A stretch of DNA of 32,221 bases, taken from positions 45,131 to 77,351 of the forward strand of contig MESD01000032.1 in NCBI GenBank assembly GCA_001770815.1. The letters are read 5' to 3'. A program made the translations under genes and the position numbers. Under the pieces are notes generated by a model, which saw only the letters and a list, made by a program, of their open reading frames with translations, was not told the DNA's origin and did no database searches. This stretch comes from Burkholderiales bacterium RIFCSPHIGHO2_12_FULL_69_20. Lineage in GTDB: Bacteria; Pseudomonadota; Gammaproteobacteria; Burkholderiales; Burkholderiaceae_C. Position 1 is the stretch's first letter. Each line of letters begins with the position of its first letter. This document shows positions 1-8,699 of the stretch, piece by piece.

Positions 1-2
1 GC

Positions 3-575
3 TTCGCTGCCGCCGGCATCGGTCGCACCTTCCAGAACCTGCAGGTGTTCTTCAACATGACGGCACTGGAGAACGTGATGACCGGCCGCCACCTGCGCGA
101 GCCGGGGTCGCTGATCGCCTCGCTGTTGCGCCTGCCCAGCCTGGTGCGTGCCGAGGCCGCCTGTCGCGACGCCGCACAGCGGCTGCTGCGCACCGTGGGC
201 CTGGCGGCGTGGGAAGACGCGGCCGCCGACGCCATGCCCTACGGCGCGCTCAAGCGGCTGGAGATCGCGCGTGCGCTGGCGGCCGAGCCGAAGCTGCTGC
301 TGCTCGACGAGCCAGCCGCCGGGCTGAACGCCACCGAGGCGCACGACATCGACGCGCTCATCAAGCGGTTGGCCGCCGAAGGCACGACGGTGGTGCTGGT
401 CGAACACAACATGAAGCTGGTGATGGGCGTGTCCGACCGCGTCACCGTGCTCGACCGCGGCCGCGTGCTGGCCGACGGCACGCCCGACGAGGTGAGCCAC
501 AACCCGCAGGTCATCGAGGCCTACCTCGGCGCGGCCGAAGGCGCCGATGGGTGCCATGGAGTCGCTGATGCTTGA
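3..575 (+). CDS. livG: Branched-chain-type ABC transporter ATPase LivG, 5'-truncated by window edge
   Basis: Cytoplasmic ATPase subunit of a HAAT/branched-chain amino-acid-type importer. The reading frame is open from base 3 and begins with GIGRTFQNLQVF, the Q-loop region typical of LivG, so the Walker A part lies outside the window. Inside it are the signature-like segment YGALKRLEIARAL, Walker B LLLLDEPAAGL and the H-loop VLVEHNMKLVMGVSDRV. The C-terminus (VIEAYLGAAEG) is also LivG-like. It overlaps livF by 8 bases at the preferred livF start. Since phenylacetate-pathway genes follow on the same strand, import of an aromatic acid is a reasonable inference. The substrate cannot be read from the ATPase itself. 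Confidence 0.9.
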   Translation, partial: FAAAGIGRTFQNLQVFFNMTALENVMTGRHLREPGSLIASLLRLPSLVRAEAACRDAAQRLLRTVGLAAWEDAAADAMPYGALKRLEIARALAAEPKLLLLDEPAAGLNATEAHDIDALIKRLAAEGTTVVLVEHNMKLVMGVSDRVTVLDRGRVLADGTPDEVSHNPQVIEAYLGAAEGADGCHGVADA

Positions 576-1260
576 GGTCAAGCGCCTGGAAAGCCGCTAC
601 GGCCGCATCCCGGCGCTGGCCGGCGTGAGCCTGCACGTGGCGGCCGGCGAATTGGTGGCGCTGGTGGGCGCCAACGGCGCGGGCAAGACCACGCTGCTGA
701 AGGCGCTGTCGGGCGTGCAGCCGGTGTGCGGTGGCAGCGTCCGCTTCGACGGCCAGGACATCGGCGCCAGGCACGCGCGCCAACGCGTGCAGATGGGCAT
801 CGTGCAGGTGCCCGAAGGCCGCCAGGTGTTCGCGCCGATGACGGTGCAGGACAACCTCGAGCTCGGCACTTTCGCGCGCGGCAGCCTGCGCACGCTGGAC
901 CGTGTGTACGCGCTGTTTCCGGTGCTGCACGACAAGCGCCAGCAGCTGGCCGGCAACCTGTCGGGCGGGCAGCAGCAGATGCTGGCCATCGGCCGCGCGC
1001 TGATGGGCGACCCCAAGCTGCTGCTGCTCGACGAGCCCAGCATGGGCCTGGCGCCGCGCCTGGTGGCCGAGATCTTCGCGCAGGTGGCGGGGCTGAAGGG
1101 GCAGGGCACGACGATCCTGCTCGTCGACCAGAACGCGCGCGCCGCGCTGGCCATCGCCGACCGCGGCTATGTGATGGAAAGCGGCCGCATCGTGCTCGAC
1201 GGCGCGGCCCAGCAACTGCTGCACGACCCGCAGGTGCAGCAGGCCTACATGGGTTTGTGA
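568..1260 (+). CDS. livF: Branched-chain-type ABC transporter ATPase LivF
   Basis: Second ATPase of the importer, about 230 aa, the usual LivF length. Walker A is GANGAGKTT, the signature is NLSGGQQQMLAIGRAL, Walker B is LLLLDEPSMGL, and the H-loop position is replaced as in LivF (LLVDQNARAAL). The C-terminus QVQQAYMGL is characteristic. I chose the ATG at 568 (MLEVKRLESRYG) because GGAG lies 6 bases upstream and the ATG overlaps the end of livG. Alternative in-frame ATGs occur at 547 and 556. The gene is followed closely by the thioesterase and pad genes, so it looks like part of one transcript for aromatic-acid uptake and activation. Confidence 0.9.
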   Translation: MLEVKRLESRYGRIPALAGVSLHVAAGELVALVGANGAGKTTLLKALSGVQPVCGGSVRFDGQDIGARHARQRVQMGIVQVPEGRQVFAPMTVQDNLELGTFARGSLRTLDRVYALFPVLHDKRQQLAGNLSGGQQQMLAIGRALMGDPKLLLLDEPSMGLAPRLVAEIFAQVAGLKGQGTTILLVDQNARAALAIADRGYVMESGRIVLDGAAQQLLHDPQVQQAYMGL

Positions 1261-1279
1261 ACGGAACAACGGAGTGATG

Positions 1280-1690
1280 ATGAAAAGCAGCCTGCAAGCC
1301 GGCCTCGGTGCCGAATCCACCTTCACCGTCGAGCGCGAGCGCACCATCGACTTCATGGGCGAGGCAGCGCGCGTCTATGCCACGCCGATGCTCGTGCGCG
1401 ACATCGAGATCGCCTGCCGCAACCTGCTGCTCGCGCATCTCGATGCCGGCGAGGATTCGGTGGGCACGCGCGTCGAGATCGACCACATCGCCGCCACGCT
1501 GCTCGGCATGCGCGTGACGCTGAACGTGCGGGTGGCCGAGGTCAACGGCCGCGCGATCACCTTCGAGATCGAGGGCCGCGACGCGGTCGAGCCGATCGTG
1601 CGCGGCAAGCACGCGCGTTTCGTCGTCGATGTCGCCAAGACCGGCCAGCGCCTCGCGGTGAAGGCCGAGAAGGCACGCGCCGCCGGCTGA
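1280..1690 (+). CDS. FlK-like hotdog acyl-CoA thioesterase
   Basis: A 136-aa single hotdog-fold protein resembling fluoroacetyl-CoA thioesterase FlK. With the start at 1280, Thr35 (in VYATPMLV), Glu43 (in DIEIACR) and His69 (in EIDHIAATLLG) have spacings of 8 and 26. This matches the catalytic Thr42/Glu50/His76 of FlK as I recall them. GGAG at 1271-1274 sits 5 bases before this ATG; starts at 1274 or 1277 are possible but too close to the SD. It lies between livF and padB, all on the same strand. Inference: it hydrolyses an aromatic or dead-end acyl-CoA to free trapped CoA. The true substrate is unknown and fluoroacetyl-CoA is not implied. Confidence 0.75.
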   Translation: MKSSLQAGLGAESTFTVERERTIDFMGEAARVYATPMLVRDIEIACRNLLLAHLDAGEDSVGTRVEIDHIAATLLGMRVTLNVRVAEVNGRAITFEIEGRDAVEPIVRGKHARFVVDVAKTGQRLAVKAEKARAAG

Positions 1691-1707
1691 GCCGCGGCAC
1701 ACACGCG

Positions 1708-4452
1708 ATGAGCGCCGCCTCCAACACCAACGCAGCCGCCGCGCGCAGCGAACGCGTGCCGACCTATTGCTACCAGTGCGTGGCCGGCCCCGACCTGCTG
1801 ACCGTGCGTGTGCAGGACGGCGTGGCGACCGAGGTCGAGCCCAACTTCTGCGCCGCCAAGGTGCACCCGGGTGGCGGCAAGGTCTGCGTCAAGGCCTACG
1901 GCCTGGTGCAGAAGACCTACAACCCGAACCGGGTGCTCACGCCGATGAAGCGCAGCAATCCGAAGAAGGGCCGCAACGAAGACCCGCGCTTCGTGCCCAT
2001 CGGCTGGGACGAGGCCTTCGACCTGATCGCGGAAAAGCTCAACCGTATCCGCGCCGAAGGCCTGACCGATGCGTCCGGCTACCCCCGGCTGGCGGCCAGC
2101 TTCGGCGGTGGCGGCACGCCGCAGTTCTACATGGGCACCTTCCCGGCCTTCCTCAGCGCCTGGGGCCCGGTGGACATGGGCTTCGGCTCGGGGCAGGGCG
2201 TCAAGTGCGACCACTCCGAGCACCTGTATGGCGAGTTCTGGCACCGCGCCTTCATCGTCGCTGCCGACACGCCGACCACCCGCTACCTGATCTCCTGCGG
2301 CTCGAACATCGAGGCCTCGGGCGGTGTGGCCGGCGTCTGGCGCCACGCCAATGCGCGCGTGCGCGGCATGAAGCGGGTGCAGGTCGAGCCGCACCTGTCG
2401 GTCACCGGTGCCTGCTCGGCGCAGTGGGTGCCGATCAAGCCCAAGACCGACCCGGCCTTCCTGTACGCGCTGATCCACGTGATGCTGCACGAGATGCCGC
2501 GCGAGCGGCTCGACCTGCCCTTCCTGAAGCAGCGCACCGCCAGCCCCTACCTGGTGGGGCCGAACGGCTATTACCTGCGCGACCGCGCCACGCGCAAGCC
2601 GCTGGTGTGGGACGCGGCACGCGGCATGGCCTGCGCGCACGACACGCCCGGCATCGACGAGGCGCTGCACGCGCAGGTGCAGGTCGATGCGATCGAGATC
2701 GGCGCCGACGACGACGTGCTGGCCGATGGCCTGCTGAGTGGCAGCACCGGCTTCGACCGCCTGGTCGAGCACCTGCGGCCCTATTCGCCCGAATGGGCGG
2801 CCGGCGTGTGCGACGTGCCGGCGGCGACGATGCGCCAGATCGCGCACGAGTACATGGCACACGCCTGCGTCGGCCAGACGATCGAAATCGACGGCCGCAC
2901 GCTGCCCTATCGCCCGGTGGCGGTGACGCTGGGCAAGACCGTCAACAACGGCTGGGGTGGCTATGAATGCTGCTGGGCGCGCACGCTGCTGGCCTGCCTG
3001 GTGGGCGCGCTGGAAGTGCCCGGCGGCACGCTCGGCACCACGGTGCGGCTGGTGCGGCCGATGTCCGAGCGCCACGACAGCGCCGTGCCTGGGCCGGATG
3101 GCTTCATGGCCTACCCGATGAACCCGACCGACAAGGCGACCTGGTCGCCGCGGCCGAACATCCGCAACGCCTACAAGACGATGGTGCCGCTGGTGGGCAA
3201 CGGCGCCTGGAGCCAGGCGCTCGGGCCGACGCACTTCTCGTGGATGTTCCTCGACGGCACGCCCAAGGGCCTGCCCACCGTGACCTTCCCTGACGTCTGG
3301 TTCGTCTACCGCACCAACCCGGCCATTTCGTTCTGGGACACCGACGCGCTGGGCGACAAGATCGCGCGCTTCCCGTTCGTCGTGGCCATGGCCTACACGA
3401 TGGACGAGACGAACCATTTCGCCGACGTGCTGCTGCCCGACGCCACCGACCTGGAAGGCCTGCAGCTGATCCGCATTGGCGGCACCAAGTACGTCGAGCA
3501 GTTCTGGGACCAGCAGGGCTTCGCGCTGCGCCAGCCGGTGGTGGCGATGCGCGGCCAGGCGCGTGACTTCACCGACATCGCCACCGAACTGGCGCGCCGC
3601 ACCGGCGTGCTCGAGCAGTACAACGCCGCCATCAACCGCGGTGCCGGCGGCGTGGCGCTGAAGAGTGCGCACGGCGACTTCTCGCTGCCCACGGCGCAGG
3701 CGCACACGCGCGAGCAGATCTGGGACGCGGTGTGCCGCGCGGCCAGCGCCGAGCTCAGCGACGGTGCGCAGACGCACGGCCTGGATTGGTGGAAAGAGAA
3801 GGGCCTGGCCACCAAGCCCTTTGCGCGCCTGCAGTGGTACCTGTACCCGACGATGGTCGATCGCGGCCTGCGCTTCGAGCTGCCCTACCAGGAGCGGTTG
3901 CAGCGCATCGGCACCGAGCTCGGCCGCCGCCTGCACGAGCACGACATGCACTGGTGGGACAAGCAGATGGCCGAGTACCAGGCGCTGCCGGTGTGGAAGG
4001 ACTTCCCCGCGCTGTGGGAAGGCATCGTCACCGGCGCCGGCGCCAAGGCCGGCGACTATCCGTTCTGGCTGCTCACCGCGCGCAGCATGCAGTACGCCTG
4101 GGGCGGCAACGTCGGCGTGCAGATGATCCGCGAGGTGGCCGACAACGTGGCCGGGCACCGTGGCGTGATCATCAACAGCGGCGCGGCCGAAAAGCTCGGC
4201 ATCGCCGACGGCGACGTCATCGACATCGCCACGCCCAAGCGCAGCGTGCGCGGGCGTGCCGTGCTGCGCCAGGGCATCCGGCCCGACACGCTGCTGCTGA
4301 TCGGCCAGTTCGACCACTGGGCCACGCCGCTGGCCAAGGACTTCGGCGTGCCCAGCCTGAACACGCTGGCCACGATGTCGATGGACCTGACCGACGCCAC
4401 CGGCTCCAGCGCCGACATCGTGCGTGTGGCGGTGCGCAGGGGTCGGTCATGA
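1708..4452 (+). CDS. padB: Phenylacetyl-CoA:acceptor oxidoreductase, molybdopterin subunit PadB
   Basis: A 914-aa DMSO-reductase-family catalytic subunit. It begins PTYCYQCVAGPD and has C21, C24, C48 and C60 (GGKVCVKAYG). The third cysteine expected in the usual CX2CX3C motif is replaced (VAGPD), so the Fe-S ligation is atypical. Other family blocks are the bis-MGD region with YLISCGSNIEASGG and a C-terminal molydopterin-dinucleotide-binding domain (VIINSGAAEKLGIADGDVIDI). No Tat signal is visible. It is followed with 4-base overlaps by a four-cluster ferredoxin subunit and a membrane anchor, then a phenylacetate-CoA ligase. That order matches padBCD plus padJ of Thauera/Aromatoleum, which oxidise phenylacetyl-CoA at the alpha carbon to phenylglyoxylate. 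A related molybdoenzyme acting on another substrate is the main alternative. Confidence 0.82.
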   Translation: MSAASNTNAAAARSERVPTYCYQCVAGPDLLTVRVQDGVATEVEPNFCAAKVHPGGGKVCVKAYGLVQKTYNPNRVLTPMKRSNPKKGRNEDPRFVPIGWDEAFDLIAEKLNRIRAEGLTDASGYPRLAASFGGGGTPQFYMGTFPAFLSAWGPVDMGFGSGQGVKCDHSEHLYGEFWHRAFIVAADTPTTRYLISCGSNIEASGGVAGVWRHANARVRGMKRVQVEPHLSVTGACSAQWVPIKPKTDPAFLYALIHVMLHEMPRERLDLPFLKQRTASPYLVGPNGYYLRDRATRKPLVWDAARGMACAHDTPGIDEALHAQVQVDAIEIGADDDVLADGLLSGSTGFDRLVEHLRPYSPEWAAGVCDVPAATMRQIAHEYMAHACVGQTIEIDGRTLPYRPVAVTLGKTVNNGWGGYECCWARTLLACLVGALEVPGGTLGTTVRLVRPMSERHDSAVPGPDGFMAYPMNPTDKATWSPRPNIRNAYKTMVPLVGNGAWSQALGPTHFSWMFLDGTPKGLPTVTFPDVWFVYRTNPAISFWDTDALGDKIARFPFVVAMAYTMDETNHFADVLLPDATDLEGLQLIRIGGTKYVEQFWDQQGFALRQPVVAMRGQARDFTDIATELARRTGVLEQYNAAINRGAGGVALKSAHGDFSLPTAQAHTREQIWDAVCRAASAELSDGAQTHGLDWWKEKGLATKPFARLQWYLYPTMVDRGLRFELPYQERLQRIGTELGRRLHEHDMHWWDKQMAEYQALPVWKDFPALWEGIVTGAGAKAGDYPFWLLTARSMQYAWGGNVGVQMIREVADNVAGHRGVIINSGAAEKLGIADGDVIDIATPKRSVRGRAVLRQGIRPDTLLLIGQFDHWATPLAKDFGVPSLNTLATMSMDLTDATGSSADIVRVAVRRGRS

Positions 4453-5123
4453 CACGCTGGGCGATGGTCGCGGACTTGCGGCGCTGCGTGGGCTGCCAGA
4501 CTTGCACGGCGGCGTGCAAGCACGCCAACGCCACGCCGCCGGGCGTGCAGTGGCGGCGTGTCATCGACATGGAATTCGGCGAATTCCCCGACGTGCAGCG
4601 CGCCTTCGTGCCGGTGGGCTGCCAGCACTGCGAGGATCCGCCGTGCATGGAGGTCTGCCCCACCACCGCGACGAAGAAGCGCGCCGACGGCATCGTCACC
4701 ATCGACTACGACCTGTGCATCGGCTGCGCCTACTGCGCCGTGGCCTGCCCCTACCAGGCGCGCTACAAGACCGAGCGCGCCAGCTTCGCCTATGGCCAGC
4801 CGACCGAGAACGAGACCCTGCGCCACGACGACGCGCGCATCGCGGTGGCCACCAAGTGCACCTTCTGCGTCGAGCGCATCGACAGCGGGCTGGAGCGCGG
4901 CCAGACGCCGGGCGTCGACCCGGAGGCCACGCCGGCCTGCGTGAACGCGTGCATCGCGCAGGCGCTGGTGTTCGGCGATCGCGACGATCCGCAGAGCAAC
5001 GTGTCGCAGATGCTCGCCACCCACCAGCATTTCCGCATGCATGAAGCGCTGGGCACCGGCCCGGGCTTCCACTACGTGTGGGACACGCTGGACAAACACG
5101 GTGACGGGGAGGGCAAATCATGA
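4449..5123 (+). CDS. padC: Phenylacetyl-CoA:acceptor oxidoreductase, iron-sulfur subunit PadC
   Basis: A 224-aa DmsB/NrfC-type electron-transfer subunit. Four cysteine groups are visible: CVGCQTCTAACKHAN near residue 13, CQHCEDPPCMEVCP, CIGCAYCAVACP, and a final group with CTFCVERI and CVNACIAQALVFGD. They fit four [4Fe-4S] clusters. There is no signal peptide. Its ATG overlaps the padB stop in an ATGA arrangement, and its own stop overlaps the next ATG in the same way, so the three subunits are translationally coupled. Role: carries electrons from the molybdenum site to the membrane subunit and the quinone pool. The family assignment is firm; the Pad identity rests on the neighbours. Confidence 0.85.
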   Translation: MTRWAMVADLRRCVGCQTCTAACKHANATPPGVQWRRVIDMEFGEFPDVQRAFVPVGCQHCEDPPCMEVCPTTATKKRADGIVTIDYDLCIGCAYCAVACPYQARYKTERASFAYGQPTENETLRHDDARIAVATKCTFCVERIDSGLERGQTPGVDPEATPACVNACIAQALVFGDRDDPQSNVSQMLATHQHFRMHEALGTGPGFHYVWDTLDKHGDGEGKS

Positions 5124-5962
5124 GCTTCGGCCCCAACCCCTGGCAGCAGACCAGCTGGGACGCGCGCGCCGCCGGCAACTTCATCGGCGGCGGTGCCGGC
5201 TGCGGCCTGCTCGTCTTCACCTGGCTCGCGCAGGCGCAGGGCAGCCTGCGCAGCGTGCTGATCGTGCTGGCGCTGGCGCTGGTGTCGCTGGGGCTGCTGT
5301 GCGTGTGGGCCGAGATCGGCCGGCCCTGGCGCGCGATCAACGTGATCTTCAATCCGCGCACCTCGTGGATGTCGCGCGAGGCGGCGCTGGCACCGCTGCT
5401 GCTGGGCAGCGGCGCGCTGGCGCTGCTTGGCGTGACGGCAGCGCTGCCGCTGGCGGCCTTGTTGGCCTTGGGCTTTGTCTATTGCCAGGCGCGCATCCTG
5501 CAGGCAGCCAAGGGCATCCCGACGTGGCGCGAGCCGCTCACCGTGCCGCTGCTGGTGGCCACCGGCCTGGCCGAGGGCGCCGGGTTGTTCTGGCTGCTCG
5601 CGCCCTGGTGGGGGCAGGGCAGCAACCTGCTGTGGCTGGGTTTCGGCTTGCTGCTGTTGTTGCGTTTCGTGCTCGGCGTGTGGTGGTACCGGCGCTTGTC
5701 CGCAGCCTTGCGCCCCCGCGCGCTGCAGGCCGTGAACCAGGCCGGGCATGCCTTCAATGCCGGCAGTCTGCTGCCGCTGGCGATCGTGCTGGGCGTGTGG
5801 GCCACGCCGCTGCCGCCGGTCTGGTCGGTCGCGTTGCAGGCGCTGGCCGGTGCGCTGGCCGCGCTGGGCGGCGCGGGTTTCAAGTTCATGCTGGTTACGC
5901 GCGCCGGCTTCAACCAGGGCTTCGCACTGCCGCACCTGCCGGTGCGCGGCGTGCGCCGCTGA
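5120..5962 (+). CDS. padD: Phenylacetyl-CoA:acceptor oxidoreductase, membrane anchor PadD (NrfD/DmsC type)
   Basis: A 280-aa polytopic membrane protein of the DmsC/NrfD kind with about eight hydrophobic segments, for example VLIVLALALVSLGLLCVWAE and LLWLGFGLLLLLRFVLGVWW. It contains the EIGRPWRAINVIFNPRTSWMSRE block typical of DmsC-type quinol-binding subunits, and ends GGAGFKFMLVTRAGFNQGFA before the short tail. Its start overlaps the padC stop by four bases. It should anchor PadBC to the inner face of the cytoplasmic membrane and pass electrons to quinone. No haem-ligand claim is made. Confidence 0.85.
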   Translation: MSFGPNPWQQTSWDARAAGNFIGGGAGCGLLVFTWLAQAQGSLRSVLIVLALALVSLGLLCVWAEIGRPWRAINVIFNPRTSWMSREAALAPLLLGSGALALLGVTAALPLAALLALGFVYCQARILQAAKGIPTWREPLTVPLLVATGLAEGAGLFWLLAPWWGQGSNLLWLGFGLLLLLRFVLGVWWYRRLSAALRPRALQAVNQAGHAFNAGSLLPLAIVLGVWATPLPPVWSVALQALAGALAALGGAGFKFMLVTRAGFNQGFALPHLPVRGVRR

Positions 5963-5984
5963 GCCCTTGCCACTGGGAGATCAC

Positions 5985-7337
5985 ATGGCTGCGTTCGCCG
6001 ACACCCCGATGGTCACCGATCGCACAGCGGTGGGCCTGCATCCCGACGTGGAGTCGATGCCGCGCGAGCCGCTCGAGGCGCTGCAACTGCGGCGCCTGCA
6101 GGCGAGCCTGTGCAATGCCTGGGAGCAGGTGCCCTGGCAGCGCACGCGGCTGCGCGCGGCGGGCCTGGCCCATCCGCAGGAGCTGCGCAGCCTGGCCGAC
6201 CTGCAGCGCCTGCCCTTCATGGTGAAGAGCGACCTGCGCGACCACTACCCCTTCGGCCTGTTCGCGCGTCCGGTGGCTGGGCTGGCGCGCCTGCATGCGT
6301 CGTCGGGCACGACCGGAAAACCCACGGTGGTGGGCTACACACGCGCCGACCTCGACACCTGGGCCGAGTTGATGGCGCGCACGCTGCACTGTGCTGGTGC
6401 GCGCGCCGGCGACGTGATCCACAACGCCTATGGCTATGGCCTGTTCACCGGCGGGCTGGGCGCGCACTGCGGCGCTGAGCGCCTGGGCGGCGTGGTCGTG
6501 CCGGTGTCGGGCGGCTCGACCGAACGGCAGGTGGCGCTGATCATGGACTTCGGCGCGCGCGTGCTGTGCGCCACGCCGAGCTACGCGCTGGCCATTGCCG
6601 AGGTGGCCGAACAGCAGGGCGTGGACCTGCGCAAGAGCGCGCTGCGCGTGGGCATGTTCGGCGCCGAGCCGTGGAGCGAGACCATGCGCCGCGAGATCGA
6701 ATCGCGCCTGGGCCTGCAGGCGATCGACAACTACGGCTTGTCCGAGATCATGGGCCCGGGCGTGGCGGTCGAATGCCCGCAGCAGGACGGCCTGCACGGC
6801 TGGGAGGACCACTTCCTGTTCGAGGTGATCGACCCCAGCACGTTGCAGCCCGTGCCAGAAGGGCAGATGGGCGAACTCGTCATCACCACGTTGACGAAGC
6901 AGGCGCTGCCGATGCTGCGCTACCGCACGCGCGACATGACGCGCATCACCAAGGCGCCCTGTGCCTGCGGCCGCACGCACCTGCGCATGCTGCGCGTGGC
7001 CGGGCGCAGCGACGACATGCTGATCGTGCGCGGCGTCAACGTCTACCCGTCGCAGATCGAGGCGGTGCTGGTCGGCCGCCCGGGCATCGCGCCGCACTAC
7101 CAGCTGGTGCTCGAGCGCCATGGCGCACTCGACCAGGTTCGGCTCGACGTCGAGGCCCTGCCGGCGGTGGCGCAAGCCGACTACGCCCGGCTGGCCGCCG
7201 ACGCAGCGCACCACATCAAATCGCTGATCGGCGTCAGCACCGAGGTCTGCGTGCTGGCGCCGGGCTCGGTGGAACGATCGCAGGGCAAGGCCGTGCGGGT
7301 GCGTGACCTGCGCCCCAAGCTCGCGCCGACGCCATGA
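5985..7337 (+). CDS. paaK: Phenylacetate-CoA ligase
   Basis: A 450-aa AMP-forming ligase of the PaaK family, which converts phenylacetate, ATP and CoA to phenylacetyl-CoA. The nucleotide-binding loop is LHASSGTTGKPTVVGYT, followed by NAYGYGLFTGGLG, the motif NYGLSEIMGPGVA, and the C-terminal hinge GRSDDMLIVRGVNVYPSQIE. Length and motifs are full. A GGGAG sequence lies 8 bases before the ATG. It comes 22 bases after padD, so the ligase supplies the substrate of the preceding oxidoreductase. In the Aromatoleum pad cluster the equivalent gene is padJ. A ligase for another arylacetate is possible, but the position makes phenylacetate the best call. Confidence 0.9.
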   Translation: MAAFADTPMVTDRTAVGLHPDVESMPREPLEALQLRRLQASLCNAWEQVPWQRTRLRAAGLAHPQELRSLADLQRLPFMVKSDLRDHYPFGLFARPVAGLARLHASSGTTGKPTVVGYTRADLDTWAELMARTLHCAGARAGDVIHNAYGYGLFTGGLGAHCGAERLGGVVVPVSGGSTERQVALIMDFGARVLCATPSYALAIAEVAEQQGVDLRKSALRVGMFGAEPWSETMRREIESRLGLQAIDNYGLSEIMGPGVAVECPQQDGLHGWEDHFLFEVIDPSTLQPVPEGQMGELVITTLTKQALPMLRYRTRDMTRITKAPCACGRTHLRMLRVAGRSDDMLIVRGVNVYPSQIEAVLVGRPGIAPHYQLVLERHGALDQVRLDVEALPAVAQADYARLAADAAHHIKSLIGVSTEVCVLAPGSVERSQGKAVRVRDLRPKLAPTP

Positions 7338-7390
7338 CCCGCTGACCCGTCGGCCGCCACCGCGCACGCCCACCCGCAAAGGAGAGACCC

Positions 7391-8173
7391 ATGCCCTTCG
7401 AAGACATCCTGTACGAGGTCCGCAACGGCGTGGCCTGGATCACCATCAACCGCCCGGACAAGATGAACTCGTTCCGCGGCCAGACCTGCGACGAACTCAT
7501 CAAGGCGCTGTACCAGGCCGGCTACGACAAGAGCGTGGGCGCCATCGTGCTGGCCGGCGCCGGCGACCGTGCCTTCTGCACCGGCGGCGACCAGTCGGCG
7601 CATGACGGCAACTACGACGGTCGCGGCACCATCGGCTTGCCGATGGAAGAGCTGCACAGCGCCATCCGCGACGTGCCCAAACCGGTGATCGCGCGTGTGC
7701 AGGGTTACGCCATCGGCGGCGGCAACGTGCTGTGCACGATCTGCGACCTGACGATTTGCTCCGACAAGGCCATCTTCGGCCAGGTCGGCCCGAAGATGGG
7801 CTCGGTCGACCCCGGCTACGGCACCGCGTACCTGGCGCGTGTGGTCGGCGAGAAGAAGGCGCGCGAGATGTGGTACCTGTGCCGCCGCTACAACGGCGCC
7901 GAGGCGGTGGCGATGGGCCTGGCGAATGCGTGCGTGCCGGCTGACCAACTCGACGCCACCGTGCAGCAATGGGCCGAGGAGATCTGCGAGCGCAGCCCCA
8001 CGGCGATCGCCATCGCCAAGCGCAGCTTCAACATGGACACCGCACACCAGAGCGGCATCGCCGGCATGGGGCTGTACGCGCTGAAGCTGTACTACGACAC
8101 CGACGAGTCGCGCGAGGGCGTCAATGCCCTGAAGGAAAAGCGCAAGCCCGACTTCCGCAAGTTTGCCAAATGA
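7391..8173 (+). CDS. badI: 2-Ketocyclohexanecarboxyl-CoA hydrolase BadI
   Basis: A 260-aa crotonase-fold protein that closely follows Rhodopseudomonas palustris BadI from memory, including the same length. Recognisable segments are YEVRNGVAWITINRPDKMNS, VLAGAGDRAFCTGGDQSAHD, VQGYAIGGGNVLCTICDLTI, GQVGPKMGSVDPGYGTAYLA and SFNMDTAHQSGIAGMG. BadI hydrolytically opens 2-ketocyclohexane-1-carboxyl-CoA to pimelyl-CoA. An AAAGGAG ribosome-binding site precedes the ATG. It comes 53 bases after the phenylacetate-CoA ligase. The Thauera-type pathway encoded at 13071-16185 does not need BadI. Its presence, with a BadH-like gene at 27913-28659, suggests a second ring-cleavage branch. A MenB-like enzyme is the wider family alternative. 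Confidence 0.85.
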   Translation: MPFEDILYEVRNGVAWITINRPDKMNSFRGQTCDELIKALYQAGYDKSVGAIVLAGAGDRAFCTGGDQSAHDGNYDGRGTIGLPMEELHSAIRDVPKPVIARVQGYAIGGGNVLCTICDLTICSDKAIFGQVGPKMGSVDPGYGTAYLARVVGEKKAREMWYLCRRYNGAEAVAMGLANACVPADQLDATVQQWAEEICERSPTAIAIAKRSFNMDTAHQSGIAGMGLYALKLYYDTDESREGVNALKEKRKPDFRKFAK

Positions 8174-8192
8174 CGCGGCAGCAGCCCGAGCC

Positions 8193-8659
8193 TCAGTGGG
8201 CCCTCCCGACAGCCGCTGGGCTGGTGCGCAGTCGCCCGGCCATGCGCATCCCGTCGCGCGCGTTCAGGCCCATCAGCGTGAGGTTGGTCGCACCAGCGAT
8301 CAGTTCAATGGCCTGCACCACATAGAAGGTCGTGTCGAATGAGCCGGCCGCAGCCCAGCGGCTGAGCATGATCGCGCACGGCACCAGCACCAGCAGCCCG
8401 TTGGCAGCGATGAACGGCATGCGTTTCTTCTTGGCGTCGACCAGCCGGCCCTTGCGCGACTTGGCGACGAACACGCCGCCGCCACCGGCGGCTGCCATCA
8501 GCGGCATCATGATCCACAGGCCCGGCGCGACGATGAGCGACTTCAGTTGCGCCACCGCCGCGTGCGAGCCGAACAACTCGGTGAGGATGGTGGCCAGAAA
8601 GAAGGGGCGCTGCACAGCGTGGCGAGGATTGCCGCGATGAGATGGGCCTGTTTGGGCAT
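8193..8659 (-). pseudogene. Small integral membrane protein gene with a one-base frameshift
   Basis: On the minus strand an ATG at 8659, preceded by AAAGGACC, begins MPKQAHLIAAILATLCSAP and then falls out of frame. The next frame continues as PFFLATILTELFGSHAAVAQ to the stop at 8193. Restoring one base in the G run at 8604-8607 (a C run on the coding strand) gives a continuous 155-aa protein with about four hydrophobic segments and a basic loop (KSRKGRLVDAKKKR). I do not recognise the family. It is either a real pseudogene or a sequencing error in a homopolymer. Nothing links it functionally to the aromatic genes. Confidence 0.6.
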
Positions 8660-8699
8660 GATGGTCCTTTCAAGGGGTGCCGGGCTCCCATGCCGACAT

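Noticed and set aside
1375-4317. A 980-aa open frame on the minus strand opposite padB
   Set aside because: It is the antisense shadow of a GC-rich gene; its protein is His/Arg/Ala/Val-rich without any domain, while the plus strand encodes a recognisable molybdoenzyme.
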